A DNA stretch of 64,000 nt, taken from assembly GCA_907163375.1 (NCBI GenBank), contig CAJQUW010007473.1, positions 62,001 to 126,000 of the forward strand, given 5' to 3'. The notes below the pieces were generated by a model, which made no database searches, had not been told where the DNA came from, and was given only the letters and a program-made list of their open reading frames with translations. Below are positions 1 through 12,649 of this stretch, in pieces. Position numbers and translations under genes: made by a program. Position 1 is the stretch's first letter. Every line of letters begins with the position of its first letter. The stretch comes from Prostheceraeus crozeri. Lineage: Eukaryota > Platyhelminthes > Polycladida > Euryleptidae.

Positions 1-290
1 GAGTGACTGCATGGGTGCTTTATTGACACCAAACACTTCCTCGTATTAGCAGACGAGCTTTTCTTCAACAATTGTCAAGGGAGCTCAGAAAAGATGCCGA
101 TGAAATCGCGATGATGCCATCAGATCCCGGACTACCTCTCGAAAAGAGAGTGACGACCTGTGAAGTCCATGCACTTATACTGCCAAAAGAATCGAACAGT
201 TAACCTATGTAGACGGTGTTATCGTCCCGTCTGCGGCAAATGCGAGGCTATCGTTTCTAGTAAAATGCTTTTGATGAATAACTTCTGACT
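1..290 (+). pseudogene. 3' end of a decayed piggyBac-like transposase
   Basis: Two frames together show the tail of a piggyBac-family transposase. One frame reads RAFLQQLSRELRKDADEI and then a proline-rich linker; another gives the C-terminal cysteine-rich domain with CQKN, LCRRCYRPVCGKCE near 193-270. This ending (Cys-x2-Cys pairs binding zinc) is known in piggyBac transposases, where it helps bind the transposon ends. The frame changes between the two pieces, so the copy is broken. The rest of the gene lies left of the window. No terminal repeat could be placed. Confidence 0.7.
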
Positions 291-2338
291 GTAAATACAG
301 CTTACTTATTAGTGAGACTATTATTAGTGACTACCCGAGTAATATCATCGCTGTCAGTTTAACAAATACTTACCAAGTACTTGGCATAAAAGTCCTAAAC
401 ATTTAAGAAATCTTTAAGAAATCTTTATCAAACCTAGTACATTTCCTAAACTTTTACTAAATATTTAGCAAACTTTCCAAACGTTCACAAAATATTTGGC
501 AAATTTTCTGAAATTTGCGAAATGTTTAGCAAATATTTTGTAAATTTTCCAAACTTTTACAAAACATTTAGCAAACTATTTCTAACTTTAAAATATGTTT
601 AGTAAACAATAAGCAAATTGTATCCTTCTTCATAGGCGATTACGAAACATTTCTAAATTTGAATTCATGAAAAATATCTTCTTGTATGAAATGTTTTATA
701 TTTTTCAAACAGAAAACCAAAACAATCATAATTCGGCAAAAGGATAGCTAGTAAAACGCTCTGCTCGAATTGTTCATGCTCAAAATGGTTCAAAATCCGT
801 ACGGCATATAAAACTGCATGACTGGAATAAAATGACTGATCTTGCTAAAATTATACTTTGAACGATAACATTCATAGAGATTACAAAAACTGAGCCCTGC
901 TCCCCATAGTAAACAGCAAAAGGAATGGATATCCTTCGAAAATACAATTTTCATACGTATTTGCAAATGAACAAAGTTTTGCCACCATGTAGGATAACGT
1001 TTATATAGTAGCACACATCGAACGATCTCATACAAATAATTTTTATGAATATCACTTTTATCAACATAAAGGAAATTTCTCTATCCGGATTTGATCATTC
1101 TTCATTTGAAAATCTTTCCAACCAGAAAGCATGCCCACAGCCCGAATACGTATTTCACTTCATCTGAAACACTGTCATTTCGAGTCAAACACCGTCGCGC
1201 CGCTATCAGTTACATTTTTAAGAATAGAGGTGACATCACGAAAAATTTACAGTTCAACGGAGAAACAGTCACTACCTAATGAAGTTTGAAGCGATGATAC
1301 GAGGTCACTGAAAAAAACATCTTCGCGGCTGGACCACAACACGGTTGTCCGAATCTGATGATCGCCGGGACGCTGCGAGTATGAGAGATTTATGGATAAA
1401 GAATAATTCCAGTAGTTTTCGGGGTCAATTAGCTCACAAGACAAGACGGAAAAGCAGCCCAATGTAGGTCAGGTATTGAGCCATCGATGCACAGATAAGA
1501 CGAGTCTGCACAGCCTCAGCAATCAACACCTGTAAAAAAGAAGACAAATCTTGTGCTGATGTGCAGAGCAGAATTGTCATACTTAGCGTATCTTAATTGA
1601 CATTCTATGGGTAGGCCTACTCAAAGTTTAGAAGAGAAATCATTTATAGCAATTTTAGGTGTTACTACAGTAAAGACTATTAAGAAAACTGCTTTTGGAT
1701 CATTTCATCTCTGACAATGTGGGAAGCGATATTCTTAGGAATTTTGATAGCAAATGAAGATATTCAAGAGTGGTTGAATTGTGATCATTAACAATTTATC
1801 AATTATTTTTTTTAATCAATACCTTTAGTATTTATCAATAATTTTATTTTGATATTCAAGTACCGGTAACTGTTTTTACAAAAAATGCTAAAAAACTACT
1901 GCAGAAAAATACTGCAAATTGAAACAGACCCTTACATAGATGTAGCCTTGTCAACCGTACATGCGATGAAGATATTCAGGAATGCTTGAATTTTTATTAT
2001 AGTATTTAATACCGCACATGTAATTTGATTTTGATGTTATATTTTATTTTAAACAATTTGTTTGAAATCACAATCTGCAAACACATACATACGTAATGTC
2101 ATCTTGTCTACCACTTACATCTGACAGCATCTCTGCAGATAATTCATGGTGGGCCTACAACTAACATGTGACCATAATAGCTAGGCCTACGATGATATCT
2201 AAAAGTGCGAAGTATCTGAAAGAAAAACAAACAGGTAGGGCAACTCTGCAGACCAGATAGGATATGAACATACTACACTGGCAATCAGTGATATCAACAT
2301 CATCATCTCATCTTCAAATATATTTCGGTAAATATTTG
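291..2338. other. non-coding, with AT-rich degenerate repeats
   Basis: I see no gene. About 390-640 holds four or so imperfect units of 32-40 bp built on AAACTTTTAC-AAATATTTAGCAAA-type words. Similar words return at 5,090-5,330. Short open frames at 790-1462 have no recognisable content. Confidence 0.5.
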
Positions 2339-2790
2339 GCACATACTTGTCATATCACATGCAAAAAGACAAAACTCTAAAACAATTATTTCGGTTATTA
2401 CAGGCGAGCGTGACTCGCCAAAACTTAGAATTTCACAACTTAAGGCCATTTCGCTGCTCCTCAACTCATTCTTTTGCTAACCTAACTTCCGATCTATTGG
2501 ATGGATTTTCTTGATATTTCATATCCTAACTAGGCACATACTTGTCATATCACATGCAAAAAGACAAAACTCTAAAACAATTATTTCGGTTATTACAGGC
2601 GAGCGTGACTCGCCAAAACTTAGAATTTCACAACTTAAGGCCATTTCGCTGCTCCTCAACTCATTCTTTTGCTAACCTAACTTCCGATCTATTGGATGGA
2701 TTTTCTTGATATTTCATATCCTAACTAGGCACATACACTGTACTTGTCATATCACATGCAAAAAGACGAAATCACATGCGTAAGGCGAAA
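2339..2790. repeat. 195-bp tandem repeat, two full copies plus a partial third
   Basis: The unit starts with GCACATACTTGTCATATCAC. It begins at 2339, again at 2534 and again at 2729, an exact period of 195 bp. The first two copies look identical by eye; the third stops after about 45 bp and has a short extra insert. Each unit holds the palindrome GGCGAGCGTGACTCGCC. No coding content is seen. Confidence 0.9.
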
Positions 2791-5700
2791 TATTGGCAAT
2801 TTATCAAATAAATATTTGGTATCCGCTGAATATCTTGCTTTTTTAAATTTTAAATGGTTTTAATTTACCAATTAAGTTCTTTCGTGCTCATAGTTTCTAA
2901 GGTTTTTAGCATGCAACTATTTTGTCTCAACATAACCAGGTGTTTGTGCTATTTTCAATGTAAGCAGACAAAAATTACGAATTTAAAAACAATGTATTAC
3001 CATTTCAACATATTCCAATTTGATTATGATTCTTTTGACGACACAATCAACTTTTGATCGATTTTTCATCGGGAAACGTCGTCGTGAAAACTGATATACA
3101 TGCATATTCTCATATTAAATTCAAAGTGAATAAGCCCTGGGCATGTGACATCATTTGTGTGATGGAAAACCCAAGTAAAACGATGTGTTTCTTGATAGCT
3201 ATAATATTTATATGTACAAATAAATATTATAGTTATCAAGAAACACATCGCTTTACTTGGGTTTTCGATTATACAAATGAATTCAAAGTATTGGTAGGAC
3301 TCCTAAAATGTGATAAGTATGCTAAGAGGAACTAAGAGGAATTGAGATATTTTGCTATCAGTAAATTAACTTGAGTATGACGCTAGTAGCTCTTTAGTAT
3401 TTGTAAAATTAAGAGCAGATACAGCAGTAGTCAATAATAGAAATGTCTCTACGTGTTCATGGTCAATAAACCCAAATCCATGACCAAATCTCTCCTTTGA
3501 TTTTGTTTTCGGGATTTCCAAATATACATGTACCTAGACTTGCAGTTAAATGCTGAAACTAAGTTGACAAAATAAATTTAGAAACATTTAGAAGCTTACC
3601 CTTTTTCTGTAGTTTGATCCAAGAGGTGCATTTTTAATTCTGATGCAAAAATCAAAGGAACTTGATGGCTTCATTGAGTGGAAGAACTCACTGACTACAT
3701 GCGAGTGTTCATTTTCGAGTTGTGCTCCATGTTGTGCATGATAGCTAAGCAAGATGATGAAAAAACGTAGACGATCAGAAAACCGACGATGAATAATAAA
3801 GGTGTGTAAGTAGAAATATCCTCTTGATGCGCTAACTTTTGTAGTATTGAGCAGTTAACGTAAACACGATTTCGATAGACCACGAGAACGAAGAGTGCAC
3901 AAGCTACTGCGCCTTGCGCAGCTTTCTGTCCCACGTGATGGGCGGATAATAATTATTAAGCAGGGACGCTGAGTCACAGGTATCAACAGTTCGCAGCTAG
4001 AGAATATTATCGACCGTTGATCTTCAGTCATGGCTCGCGAATGCGGCCACCACCAGGCTGCAAACAATGTGACCGAACTTCCTCAGCTGCGTGCGCGTGG
4101 CAAATTTCCTTAATATAGTGACGGAAAGTTATAGAAGCGAGATATGATTACGCAGACTGAGCGAGATGCTTATGCAATTGCTTGGTTCAGTTGCATGCTG
4201 ATTTGATATCATAAGTTTTGCAAATTACTAGCCAAGTAATTTAGCGAACGCACGAGCAAACTGATCAAAGTCGACTTGCTGATGGGCACGGTATGGAACT
4301 TAGAAACTTCAATAAATGTTTCAATTTGAGAAGCAAAATGTGTGCCGATAGAACTGCCTAGGCTCCCTTAATATTGAAAATATATGTCATGCGTGGGCCT
4401 AATATTGTTGACCTGTTCGTCAGTATTGACTAATGTTGTTGCTATTGTAGCTACAGTGTACATGTAGTGAATGCGAAAGATGATGAAAAATGAGTAGAAG
4501 AAGAAGAAAAGGAAAACGAGTGAGTGGGTGAGAAAGAGAGAGAGAGAGAGTAGTGATGAAGTCACCTGAATATTTATTTTATACACACCATTTCATCAAA
4601 TATAAATAGGCATATATAAAATACTAGAAATAATAGTAGACATGCACATTTCAGGCACTACATGTTTCACATGTCGATATCCATGGAAATGACATTATGC
4701 ACTCTCTTCAAGATTTGAAAGAAATTGGTGGTGCCATCATAGAAAAATGTCAACAGTTTCCTGACAATTATTCCATTTTTCAATCATTTAATTAAATTTG
4801 ATGGCAAAGAAATCAGCCAGTTATCAACGACGCAAAACTGTGATATGCAGACTTTATTATTGGGTATTTCCTGTGACGCTGCATTTCTATTTTATTGAGA
4901 GATGACTGCAATCAGAGTTTATGAGAGCTGATGATCATCCTTGTGATATGCATGAGTTCAAAAAATTGTGCGGGTGAAGTTACCGCACATTGAAATCACC
5001 ATGCAACTAAAACCGCCTTTTACGACAATTACTCATAAGCCGATCCTGCCTATTGCATGATTTTTCTTTCATTCAACTTAGCAAATGCAAAAAAATCGTT
5101 TGTTTGGAAAACCAAACAAATATTACCAAGGCATTTGATCAACGTTTTCTAAATTTCTAACAATTCGTTTAAGTCGACTTAAATACAAAATGTAACAAAT
5201 ATTTGTTAGGCAATTGTTACACATTTCTTAAATTTGTTAAATTTCCAAAACGTTTGTTAAACTATTGAAATCTCATAAATTTTCCATATAAATACCAAAT
5301 ATTTGGTAAAGTCGACAAGTTTTTTTTTCTCGGGTACTATAGTGAGATTATTTATGATAAAGCTTCGAATATTTGATTTTCATTATTTCTGGCAATACGC
5401 TATATTCTAATGCAACTTATTACTTTTTTGCAATGATAATAAAGTGAGCAATGAGTAATTAGAGGATTTTGACAACTCACTACCATCACCATAAAAGCAA
5501 TACACGAATATCCTGACATTATGTGATGTCTTTTTCCTTATGTAAATTCTGTGTAATTTTTCAATAGCCACAAGTTTCTTCTGGAATGACTCTGTGAATG
5601 AAGAAATATCATAAAAGAAAAATGGAAAGCAACATCTTGTTCAAAAGTTAGGAACATTTTCATTCTTAAAATCGTCAATTGACGGGTTTGGAGCCTCTAA

Positions 5701-6310
5701 GTTCTAGTGTTAAGATTGTTGTATTGACTCTTCACATGTCATTGATTTTGAAAGTCACATGCTAGGGCGAGAGAGTAAACAATTTCTTAAAGATCTTTGA
5801 ACAATGCAGAATTATTGACTTTATAGAATATCACAAATATTCAAAGTAAGGTTAGGCAGAAACTCCACTTTCCATACATTGTTGATTTACGAGGGAAGAT
5901 TGACTCATTCTATTGAAATGTAACTTGCTTCGACAGCTATAGTGGGAAAGTGAAAATCTGTTGACATAATCAAAGAAACTCCTTATAGAGAAATGACCTA
6001 TATTCGATGGCAGAACACGTAAACACTTGATATGAGTTCACCCATGCCTCATGGAAGCACATTAACCGTCATCTGTGTCGATATCTACATAAAACATGCG
6101 CGTTTTCGGGCATAAATTGACACAAAATGGCATTGTACCACTTTTGAACAAAAAAACCATGTCATTCGTGAATTAGATCTCGACTGCACAATTTTCTATA
6201 TCCCCTTTCAATTTGCATGAATTGCATTCCGATGAGAAACATTATTTAAATGTCTAGATTGTCTAAGATTATATTCACTTATCATAATAAAATCATTCAT
6301 GCGAAAGAAA
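2791..6310. other. non-coding stretch
   Basis: No gene is recognised. It holds a long hairpin (separate entry), a GA microsatellite near 4,533-4,550 and an AT-rich patch at 5,090-5,330 with many TTTGTTAAATTTCC-like words. Confidence 0.5.
3169..3267. repeat. long perfect-to-near-perfect hairpin
   Basis: Arms of about 45 bp starting AAAACCCAAGTAAAACGATG pair with a downstream copy ending in its reverse complement, around a centre of about 8 bp near 3,218. Only a few mismatches are seen. Because of the symmetry both strands give nearly the same peptide, so the open frames here are not genes. It may be a small hairpin-type MITE. Confidence 0.85.
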
Positions 6311-6799
6311 AATTCCCATCACAAGATTCTTGTAATTAGATGAAACATGATTTCGGACATATCCACGATGGTGGATAAAGAGTAGAAATCCTCTATTCAT
6401 TGTGTACATCATGCACGTAGATGTGTATTGTGTTGGAAGATCGCAAAATGTGAATATTTTGCGTTCTCACATAGACCTAATCTTGCGTGACTGGTTGGCC
6501 TTTATATGAACAACTCGACATAAATCAGTGTCCGAAATAAAAGCTTTTATTATATTCATAGTTGAGCACCAAAACCAGACTGCTCACAAACTTTTTACAG
6601 CAGCAATTGATGAGTTTGAGATCTCCACAGCTGTTTTTAGGTTCTAAAAGTGCAGCAAATTTGACTCAATTTAGGCCTATTTCTGATAGCCTTCGATAAA
6701 TGTGAAAGAATGGGCAAATGGAAAGGTTTTGGTGCATGGATTAAATCAATTTCATTAAAATCACCTATCTGAGGCTTCATGGTGACAAAAAATATCGTA
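6311..6799. repeat. dispersed repeat family R1, copy 1
   Basis: About 490 bp that recurs at 29,076-29,550 and in part at 29,863-30,055. Shared landmarks in order are ATTCCCATCACAAGAT, GGACATATCCACGATGGTGG, GCTTTTATTATATTCATAG and GAGGCTTCATGGTGAC. No coding capacity or terminal repeats were recognised, so the class is unknown. Confidence 0.8.
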
Positions 6800-7991
6800 A
6801 ATATATCGTATATATCGTATGATCATAGATCTCATTATCACTTAAATCAAAAACAATCTTTAGATGCGAACAATGATAGGAATGATGGCAATGATAATAA
6901 TTCTTCAAATAATGTAGTAGGCCTATTCTTAATGTTGTCCTTAACATCATATGCAACGGCCGCGACGATCGGTTCTTTTCTAACTCTTCTAATATGAAGC
7001 ATCACTGGCACACTTTTTCCCGTGTCAGAGTCGGCGCAATTATCCAAACATAAAAAATGAAATTTGAATTTTAAAATTTGAGTTTCGTTAATGCATGCGC
7101 TGTATAATATGATACATATATATATATATATATATATGGAATGGAACAGACGATCTTTGTATTTCTTACTTTTCTGGCAACCGGAAGCATCACGGATTTC
7201 AATTTTGTCCAGTTTGAGTTTGTGCAATTATCAAGACCTGAATTTTGAAATCTGAATTTGTGCATATATCTATGGAGCGGCGCCGACGATTATTTTCGAT
7301 TTTCGCTTTTTTCTGTCAGTAGGCATCATAAAAGCTAAAAAATGTAAAATTACGTCTCTGCAATTTTTCATGACTAAAAGTTAGTTAAGACAGGGCGTGA
7401 TTTTTTGTTCAGACTACCTTATTTAGTCGCTATAGAACCATAAAATACCAATTCGCTCTATAGCAGAATGTGAAGAGTTAATGCGCGATAATGTCCTGTT
7501 GAAACGACGTAGTACACTAATGTTTGGGATTGCTGTAGTGTATAGCTCCAACATCTTCTGCTCTACTCGATCTGAGCCAAAAATAGAGACTAGGGACCCT
7601 GAGAAAATCCAAAATTGTGTAATGTAAGCAACCATCAAGAATTCGGTAATGAAAGCCACTCAAATTATGGGAGAGACAAAAAATACATAAAACACAATCA
7701 ATAGCCAAAATCAGGCCCAGAGACCAGACAAAAGAGTAGCAGGACCCTCCAACGATCAGAATGATACCAAAAACGGCCTAATCAACGGCAATGTGTAAAC
7801 AGGGAGAGACAAAATTCGGAACAGTAAACGGCCGACCGATCACAATGCCATTCTCAATGTTGACATTATATATTGAAAACATGTGCAAAATGAAAATTGA
7901 CCAATTTATACCACTTTAACTATCGGCTACCTCATCAATTTTCTTCTCTAAGAAATTGAGCATGTCTCAGAGTTTCAGTGTCCGTTTAGAG
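6800..7991. other. non-coding, degenerate repeats and a TA microsatellite
   Basis: A (TA)n tract lies near 7,113-7,136. Two or three degenerate units of roughly 185 bp share GAAGCATCAC, GCGCAATTATC/GTGCAATTATC and TGAAATTTGAATTT. No gene is seen. Confidence 0.5.
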
Positions 7992-8521
7992 CAGTGGCGG
8001 CTCGTGAGTATTTTCTATGAGGAGGCAAAAAATGAAAAATTAGAAATTAGATTTTAACTATGACTTTTTCCCGATTCCGAAGATAAGTTTGGTGTTTCTC
8101 TTCCTCTCCTCTTGATGTCCAACTTTTCCTGAATAGATAAACGTGAAAATGGCTTTTCGAGAATGCTGTCCACATATCGCAGCGGACGCCATATCGAAGC
8201 AGCAGTACCGAACGTCGAACGCAAATAATGGCCTCCCTTTCACATTGCAAACAAGCAGCTGAATGAATCAGGCAATCACGTGTCATCAAAGTTCTCTACC
8301 GCGTATAACGCTGTGAGGTGAGGCACGCCTCCCTGTGTTGCGATACTGCGAGTTTGATATCTGCGCTGCTCGGCTGAGGCGTGTTGCCGTGTGATCAATG
8401 TTACTATTTTAATGAATTAAACAAAATAGATTAGAAAAATGTCAGGAATATAAAATATCTTGCCGCAGAAAATCATGGGGAGGCAATGCCTCCCTCGCCT
8501 CCTTCGCCTCCTTCGCCACTG
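7992..8521. mobile_element. hAT-type non-autonomous element (MITE)
   Basis: The element starts CAGTGGCGGCTCGTGA and ends TTCGCCACTG, a short terminal inverted repeat typical of hAT elements. It is flanked by an exact 8-bp duplication GTTTAGAG at 7,984-7,991 and 8,522-8,529, the target size known for hAT. It is 530 bp and has no transposase, so it must have been moved by an enzyme encoded elsewhere. Its right end repeats CCTCC-TTCG motifs. Confidence 0.9.
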
Positions 8522-9428
8522 GTTTAGAGTCAAAACTGGCATATAGAAGAAAGAAAACTGACAATTTAGAATTCAAGTTTTGGTTAAAACTTTGACTTTC
8601 ACATTTTATCTTAACTGAGAAGTCCTAAACATGCACATCAACGCATAGTTTACAGTCAGCTACATAGAGCAGTAACTCACAGTTAATAAAAAGCCAATTA
8701 TCTCCCCCCGAACAAGGTAATTCTCTCTTTCTCTCTCTCTCTCTCTCAAAAAGTTTATTGCCCATCTTGTGGGAAGAAACAAGGTACATATGAAATAATT
8801 ACAGTAATGTCAAAGTGAGTAGCAGAAAAATTAAAGATGACAATGGATGGAATGGGTGAAATGAAAGCTAAAAACACACACTTACATCATGATCGCCGTT
8901 GTATACCGTGAGTGAATTGATGATTAGGATGAAAATCTGAAAAATGCTAGTATAGTATTGTATTGTATTGTATTCACGACATGTGACATGCATGTGACTA
9001 GGTATGAGGTATATGTGCTTGAGGTATATACAGTCAAAAGTTATGCTATGAACGAGACAATGAACGAATGAATGAATGAATGAGTCATAACATCTTTAAC
9101 TAGAGGAGAGGAGACAAACATGTATCAAAATATATAAACATCGTTTTCATTTTAATTTGAGAATGATTATTTTATGTTATTAATCAAGTTTATTTGGAAT
9201 TTTTATTTGCACATCGCACCCAGCAGCAGTTTAGTAACCCTATTATTAATCCTATTATTTAGTCGGAGGCACGGTTAGTAAATCAAATTCAATGTCTGTG
9301 ATTCAATAATCTTCAGTACGTGGAATGTGATTGTGAAATGATTGAGAAACAGATAATGTACAGATAATAAACAGATACCTGTAATGTCAACTGTCCTCCG
9401 AATAAGTATCGTAGCGAGTGACCGAGAT
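8522..9428. other. non-coding, microsatellites
   Basis: No gene is seen. There is a CT tract at about 8,726-8,747, preceded by GAACAAGGTAATTCTCTC, the same words that precede the CT tract at 12,573. A (GTATT)n tract lies near 8,953. Confidence 0.5.
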
Positions 9429-11064
9429 CAGGGGCGTCGAAACCGGGGTAGCAGGGGTAGCAGCTGCTACCCCTAAATTTGAGTAGGGGTAGCAAAGTAT
9501 GTCATTTGCTACCCCTGAAATACCGATGCACAAGACATCGGAAAAATTCCTGTAAGCAGGTAAATGAGGATTCAGGAATGCATGCTTGTCATCTATCTCA
9601 AAACTTTGTCAATTCATCAATCAAATGCAACGTTGGACCTTCTTATCAATCATGATGCCGTTGAGAAGAAGAACACATCCAAGGTCTCTCTCCTAATGGC
9701 AAGAATGCGGAATTCCGTTTCCGTTTTCAGTCGCGATGCTTGGACCATCAAGATCAAGGAAAGCAATAAAAATCAATGGTAAGCTTTATATGACTGAATT
9801 GTAGTTCATTTGTAGTTAGATTATCTAACTTTAATTCTTGAAAGAACTAGAAGAAATATCCATCATACAACTAGTTGACTGATTTTTTGTGTGAGATAAG
9901 GTTGGCTGGCTGGCTGGCTGGTTTACCCGACCCCGTTCCGCTGTGAGATAAGGTCTTTCACTGGAGCTTGCAACCTCGACCAAATCTTGGGATTTTGACC
10001 AAATCCCAAAATCCTATCTCGGGATATCGAGATTTGCTCAAATTTATAGTAAGCTAGCATAAACCTCGGTCTACTGAAAGCTGTCATTGTCCTTTTCTGC
10101 AGGTGGTCAATGGCTTGCTTGAACAGTCATTGCCAGGCTGAGTGACAACACATTTCAAACACCAAATATCACACATAGCGTTGCCTAGTTTTCTTAATGA
10201 ACTGATAGCGAGCGAGTAACGCACCATCAATGAATGCTCAGTGTACTGTCTCAGATTGACTGACTGACGACGACGTCACTCTACATCTTCAGTTAGCTAA
10301 CCGACCTCAGTAACCACTGTTCATTCATAGTCGCCTCGTGCTACTTATTGCTTATTGTTATCATGAAAATGACGCAATTCCCTCTGCTATTCATTGACAA
10401 ATATTGTCCAATAGTCAATCCGCGTTCGAAATCGTGCATCACTCGCATCCCTCATGAAATATCGTCTTCAACTGTGAATCTTTCACCGATTGTTTATGTA
10501 CATATAAATCGCTATGAATCTTGAATCTTTTTTGTATATAATCACATCATTTCGCTTCATTAGCATAAAGTAATCCTTCAGTTTGATGAAACACTGCATG
10601 TAGTATTGGAACACAAATATTTACACATAAAAGCTAAAGAGAGAGAAAATATCGCTGTGAGTGAGCTATAGAACAACAAAAATGGACTTGTAAGAGAATT
10701 TCTGAAGAAATATACTACGAATATAGTACATTAACAAACTATCAAACAGGTAGCAAATCGCGCAGGTTGACTGTTGACTGCTTGAACTGCAACAGCATTC
10801 TACATCCTTTAATACACGATTAAGCATTACGAGGTGAATGCCAATTTCCAATACGACAAATACCACGAAGTCTATTAATGTAAGTATACTGTAGTTCTGA
10901 ATATGAACTTTGAAATATCCGAGTTTTAATGGTATACATTAACACAAATTATACTATGTTCATGTTCGACACACTTTTGTAAATGATTTAAACTATCTTT
11001 CAGCTATGATTTCATTGGCTAAAAAAATTGCTACCCCTAGTAAAAAATCGTTCCGACGCCCCTG
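9429..11064. mobile_element. hAT-type element, 1.6 kb, no recognisable transposase
   Basis: The left end CAGGGGCGTCGAAACCGG and right end TTCCGACGCCCCTG are inverted repeats, and the 8-bp duplication ACCGAGAT sits at 9,421-9,428 and 11,065-11,072. Both agree with the hAT superfamily. Subterminal CTACCCCT motifs occur at both ends in either orientation. Inside is a 72-codon open frame (9,564-9,782) ending next to a GTAAGC donor-like site, but no hAT transposase motif is seen. A (GGCT)n tract lies at about 9,903. Confidence 0.88.
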
Positions 11065-11479
11065 ACCGAGATATTCCTATAATCTACTTTCAATGTCTGT
11101 GTGTAATTTTCACCATCCCTTAACAATGCAATTCTGCTACCCATTGTTTTATTTGTTCGGTTCATTCATCAAGTGTTGACGTTTTACCAACTTATATCGT
11201 AGAAATTAGATGAAGTAGCTGCTTTACATATTGATTAGAAAAGTCAATCATGTTGATACTGTATGGTCGCATTCATGGACATCAGGTTTGTCACTCTCCG
11301 CTATCTATGATTTCATTCTGCATTTAGTCGGCAACGTTTAATATCATAGATGCCGGATCAGGTATTTTGTCAGTATTTTCATTGTTCCAGATATCGTCGT
11401 TTCCTAATTGTATTTATTGTTTAGAAAGACAAGTCATTCATTATCGCTGGATGGTGCACAAACACATTCTTAGACATGA

Positions 11480-12250
11480 GTTCGTCTACTGTCCGCTATC
11501 TATGTTCTTTTATTTTTGATGTCCATTGCTCTATCAATATATTCGCTAACTATTCTTCTCTGTACACATGTTAATGAGTTCATGAAATCATAGACGCTTG
11601 TCCGTGAGAGATCTTTAAGATGTGGAATCAAAGCATATCTCACACTACTATAACATGGACATTTAACAATGAAATGAAAGATATCTTCGTTGTCATTATG
11701 GTCACATAGTCTACAGACACAATCTTTATATGTACTGCGATTTTGGTACGTACCAATTTCTGCTGCCAGTGTGTGATTTCCTGTTCTGATTTTGATAATA
11801 TTATTAATTTTATATTTGTCGTCACTTAGTGCTAGATATTGCTATAATTCACATTGGAATCTGCACAATTCTAAATAATTTAAACCTTTATTGGTATGTT
11901 TGGCATTGTTGATCCATTCTTTCCTGAAGAATTCAATCAGACCATTATTAAATTTTTTTTTGGACTTTCCACTGTAATCCAGGCCTTGTATTTCTCTGAA
12001 TTTGATTTTGTAAAATAAATTGCGTATCCTGGCACACCATGTATTGCGATAGAACGCATGGTATATATTGCTTTGTATGTTTTGAATATTCGCGTGAAGT
12101 ATTATTATCATTTAACTTAAGAAAATAGTTGATTGCCGATTTATAGCAATAAAATTCAATTGGTCTGACACCAAATTCACCAATAATGCAATAGTTTGGC
12201 GTAGTTATTCTCCTCTATCATCTGGTACTCTGTAGGATGGACTTTCTTTA
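11480..12250 (-). pseudogene. LINE reverse-transcriptase C-terminal relic
   Basis: Read on the minus strand, pieces in several frames give IGEFGVRPIEFYCYKS, then TWCARIRNLFYKIKFREI, FRKEWINN, IKIRTGNHTLAAEIG and the zinc knuckle CRLCDHNDNEDIFHFIVKC. This order is the 3' part of a LINE polymerase, downstream of the catalytic core, ending in the Cys-Cys-His-Cys knuckle. Stops and frame changes split it, so it is a dead 5'-truncated copy. The exact clade is not decided. Confidence 0.75.
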
Positions 12251-12579
12251 CGCACTCGCCACACGTAAATTTTCTTTTCTACAAATTTTCCTTCATGTAC
12301 TTTACCAACTCGTAAATGGGTAGATCAGTGCACGAATAGAGGCAGGATCCTCTCACATTTTCGACATGCAAGAAAAAAATTGGTCTTCGATGGTGCACGT
12401 GCTGCATTTATCTTTGGAGGCAACAAAACCGGGATGTTGGGATGAGGACGAAGATGATTGGAGGGGTGATGTAGGCTGTGCCGTCACTGGAGCAGATGTA
12501 GACATTCTGTAATACGATTGAGAAATGGATTAGGAATGTAAAATTTGTGAATTTGTTACAACCGCCCTCAGAACAAGGT

Positions 12580-12633
<54 letters not shown>

Positions 12634-12649
12634 GTCGAGCCCTCCTCCG

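Noticed and set aside
9564-9782. 72-codon frame inside the hAT-type element as a transposase exon
   Set aside because: No hAT motif; only the nearby donor-like GTAAGC supports it.
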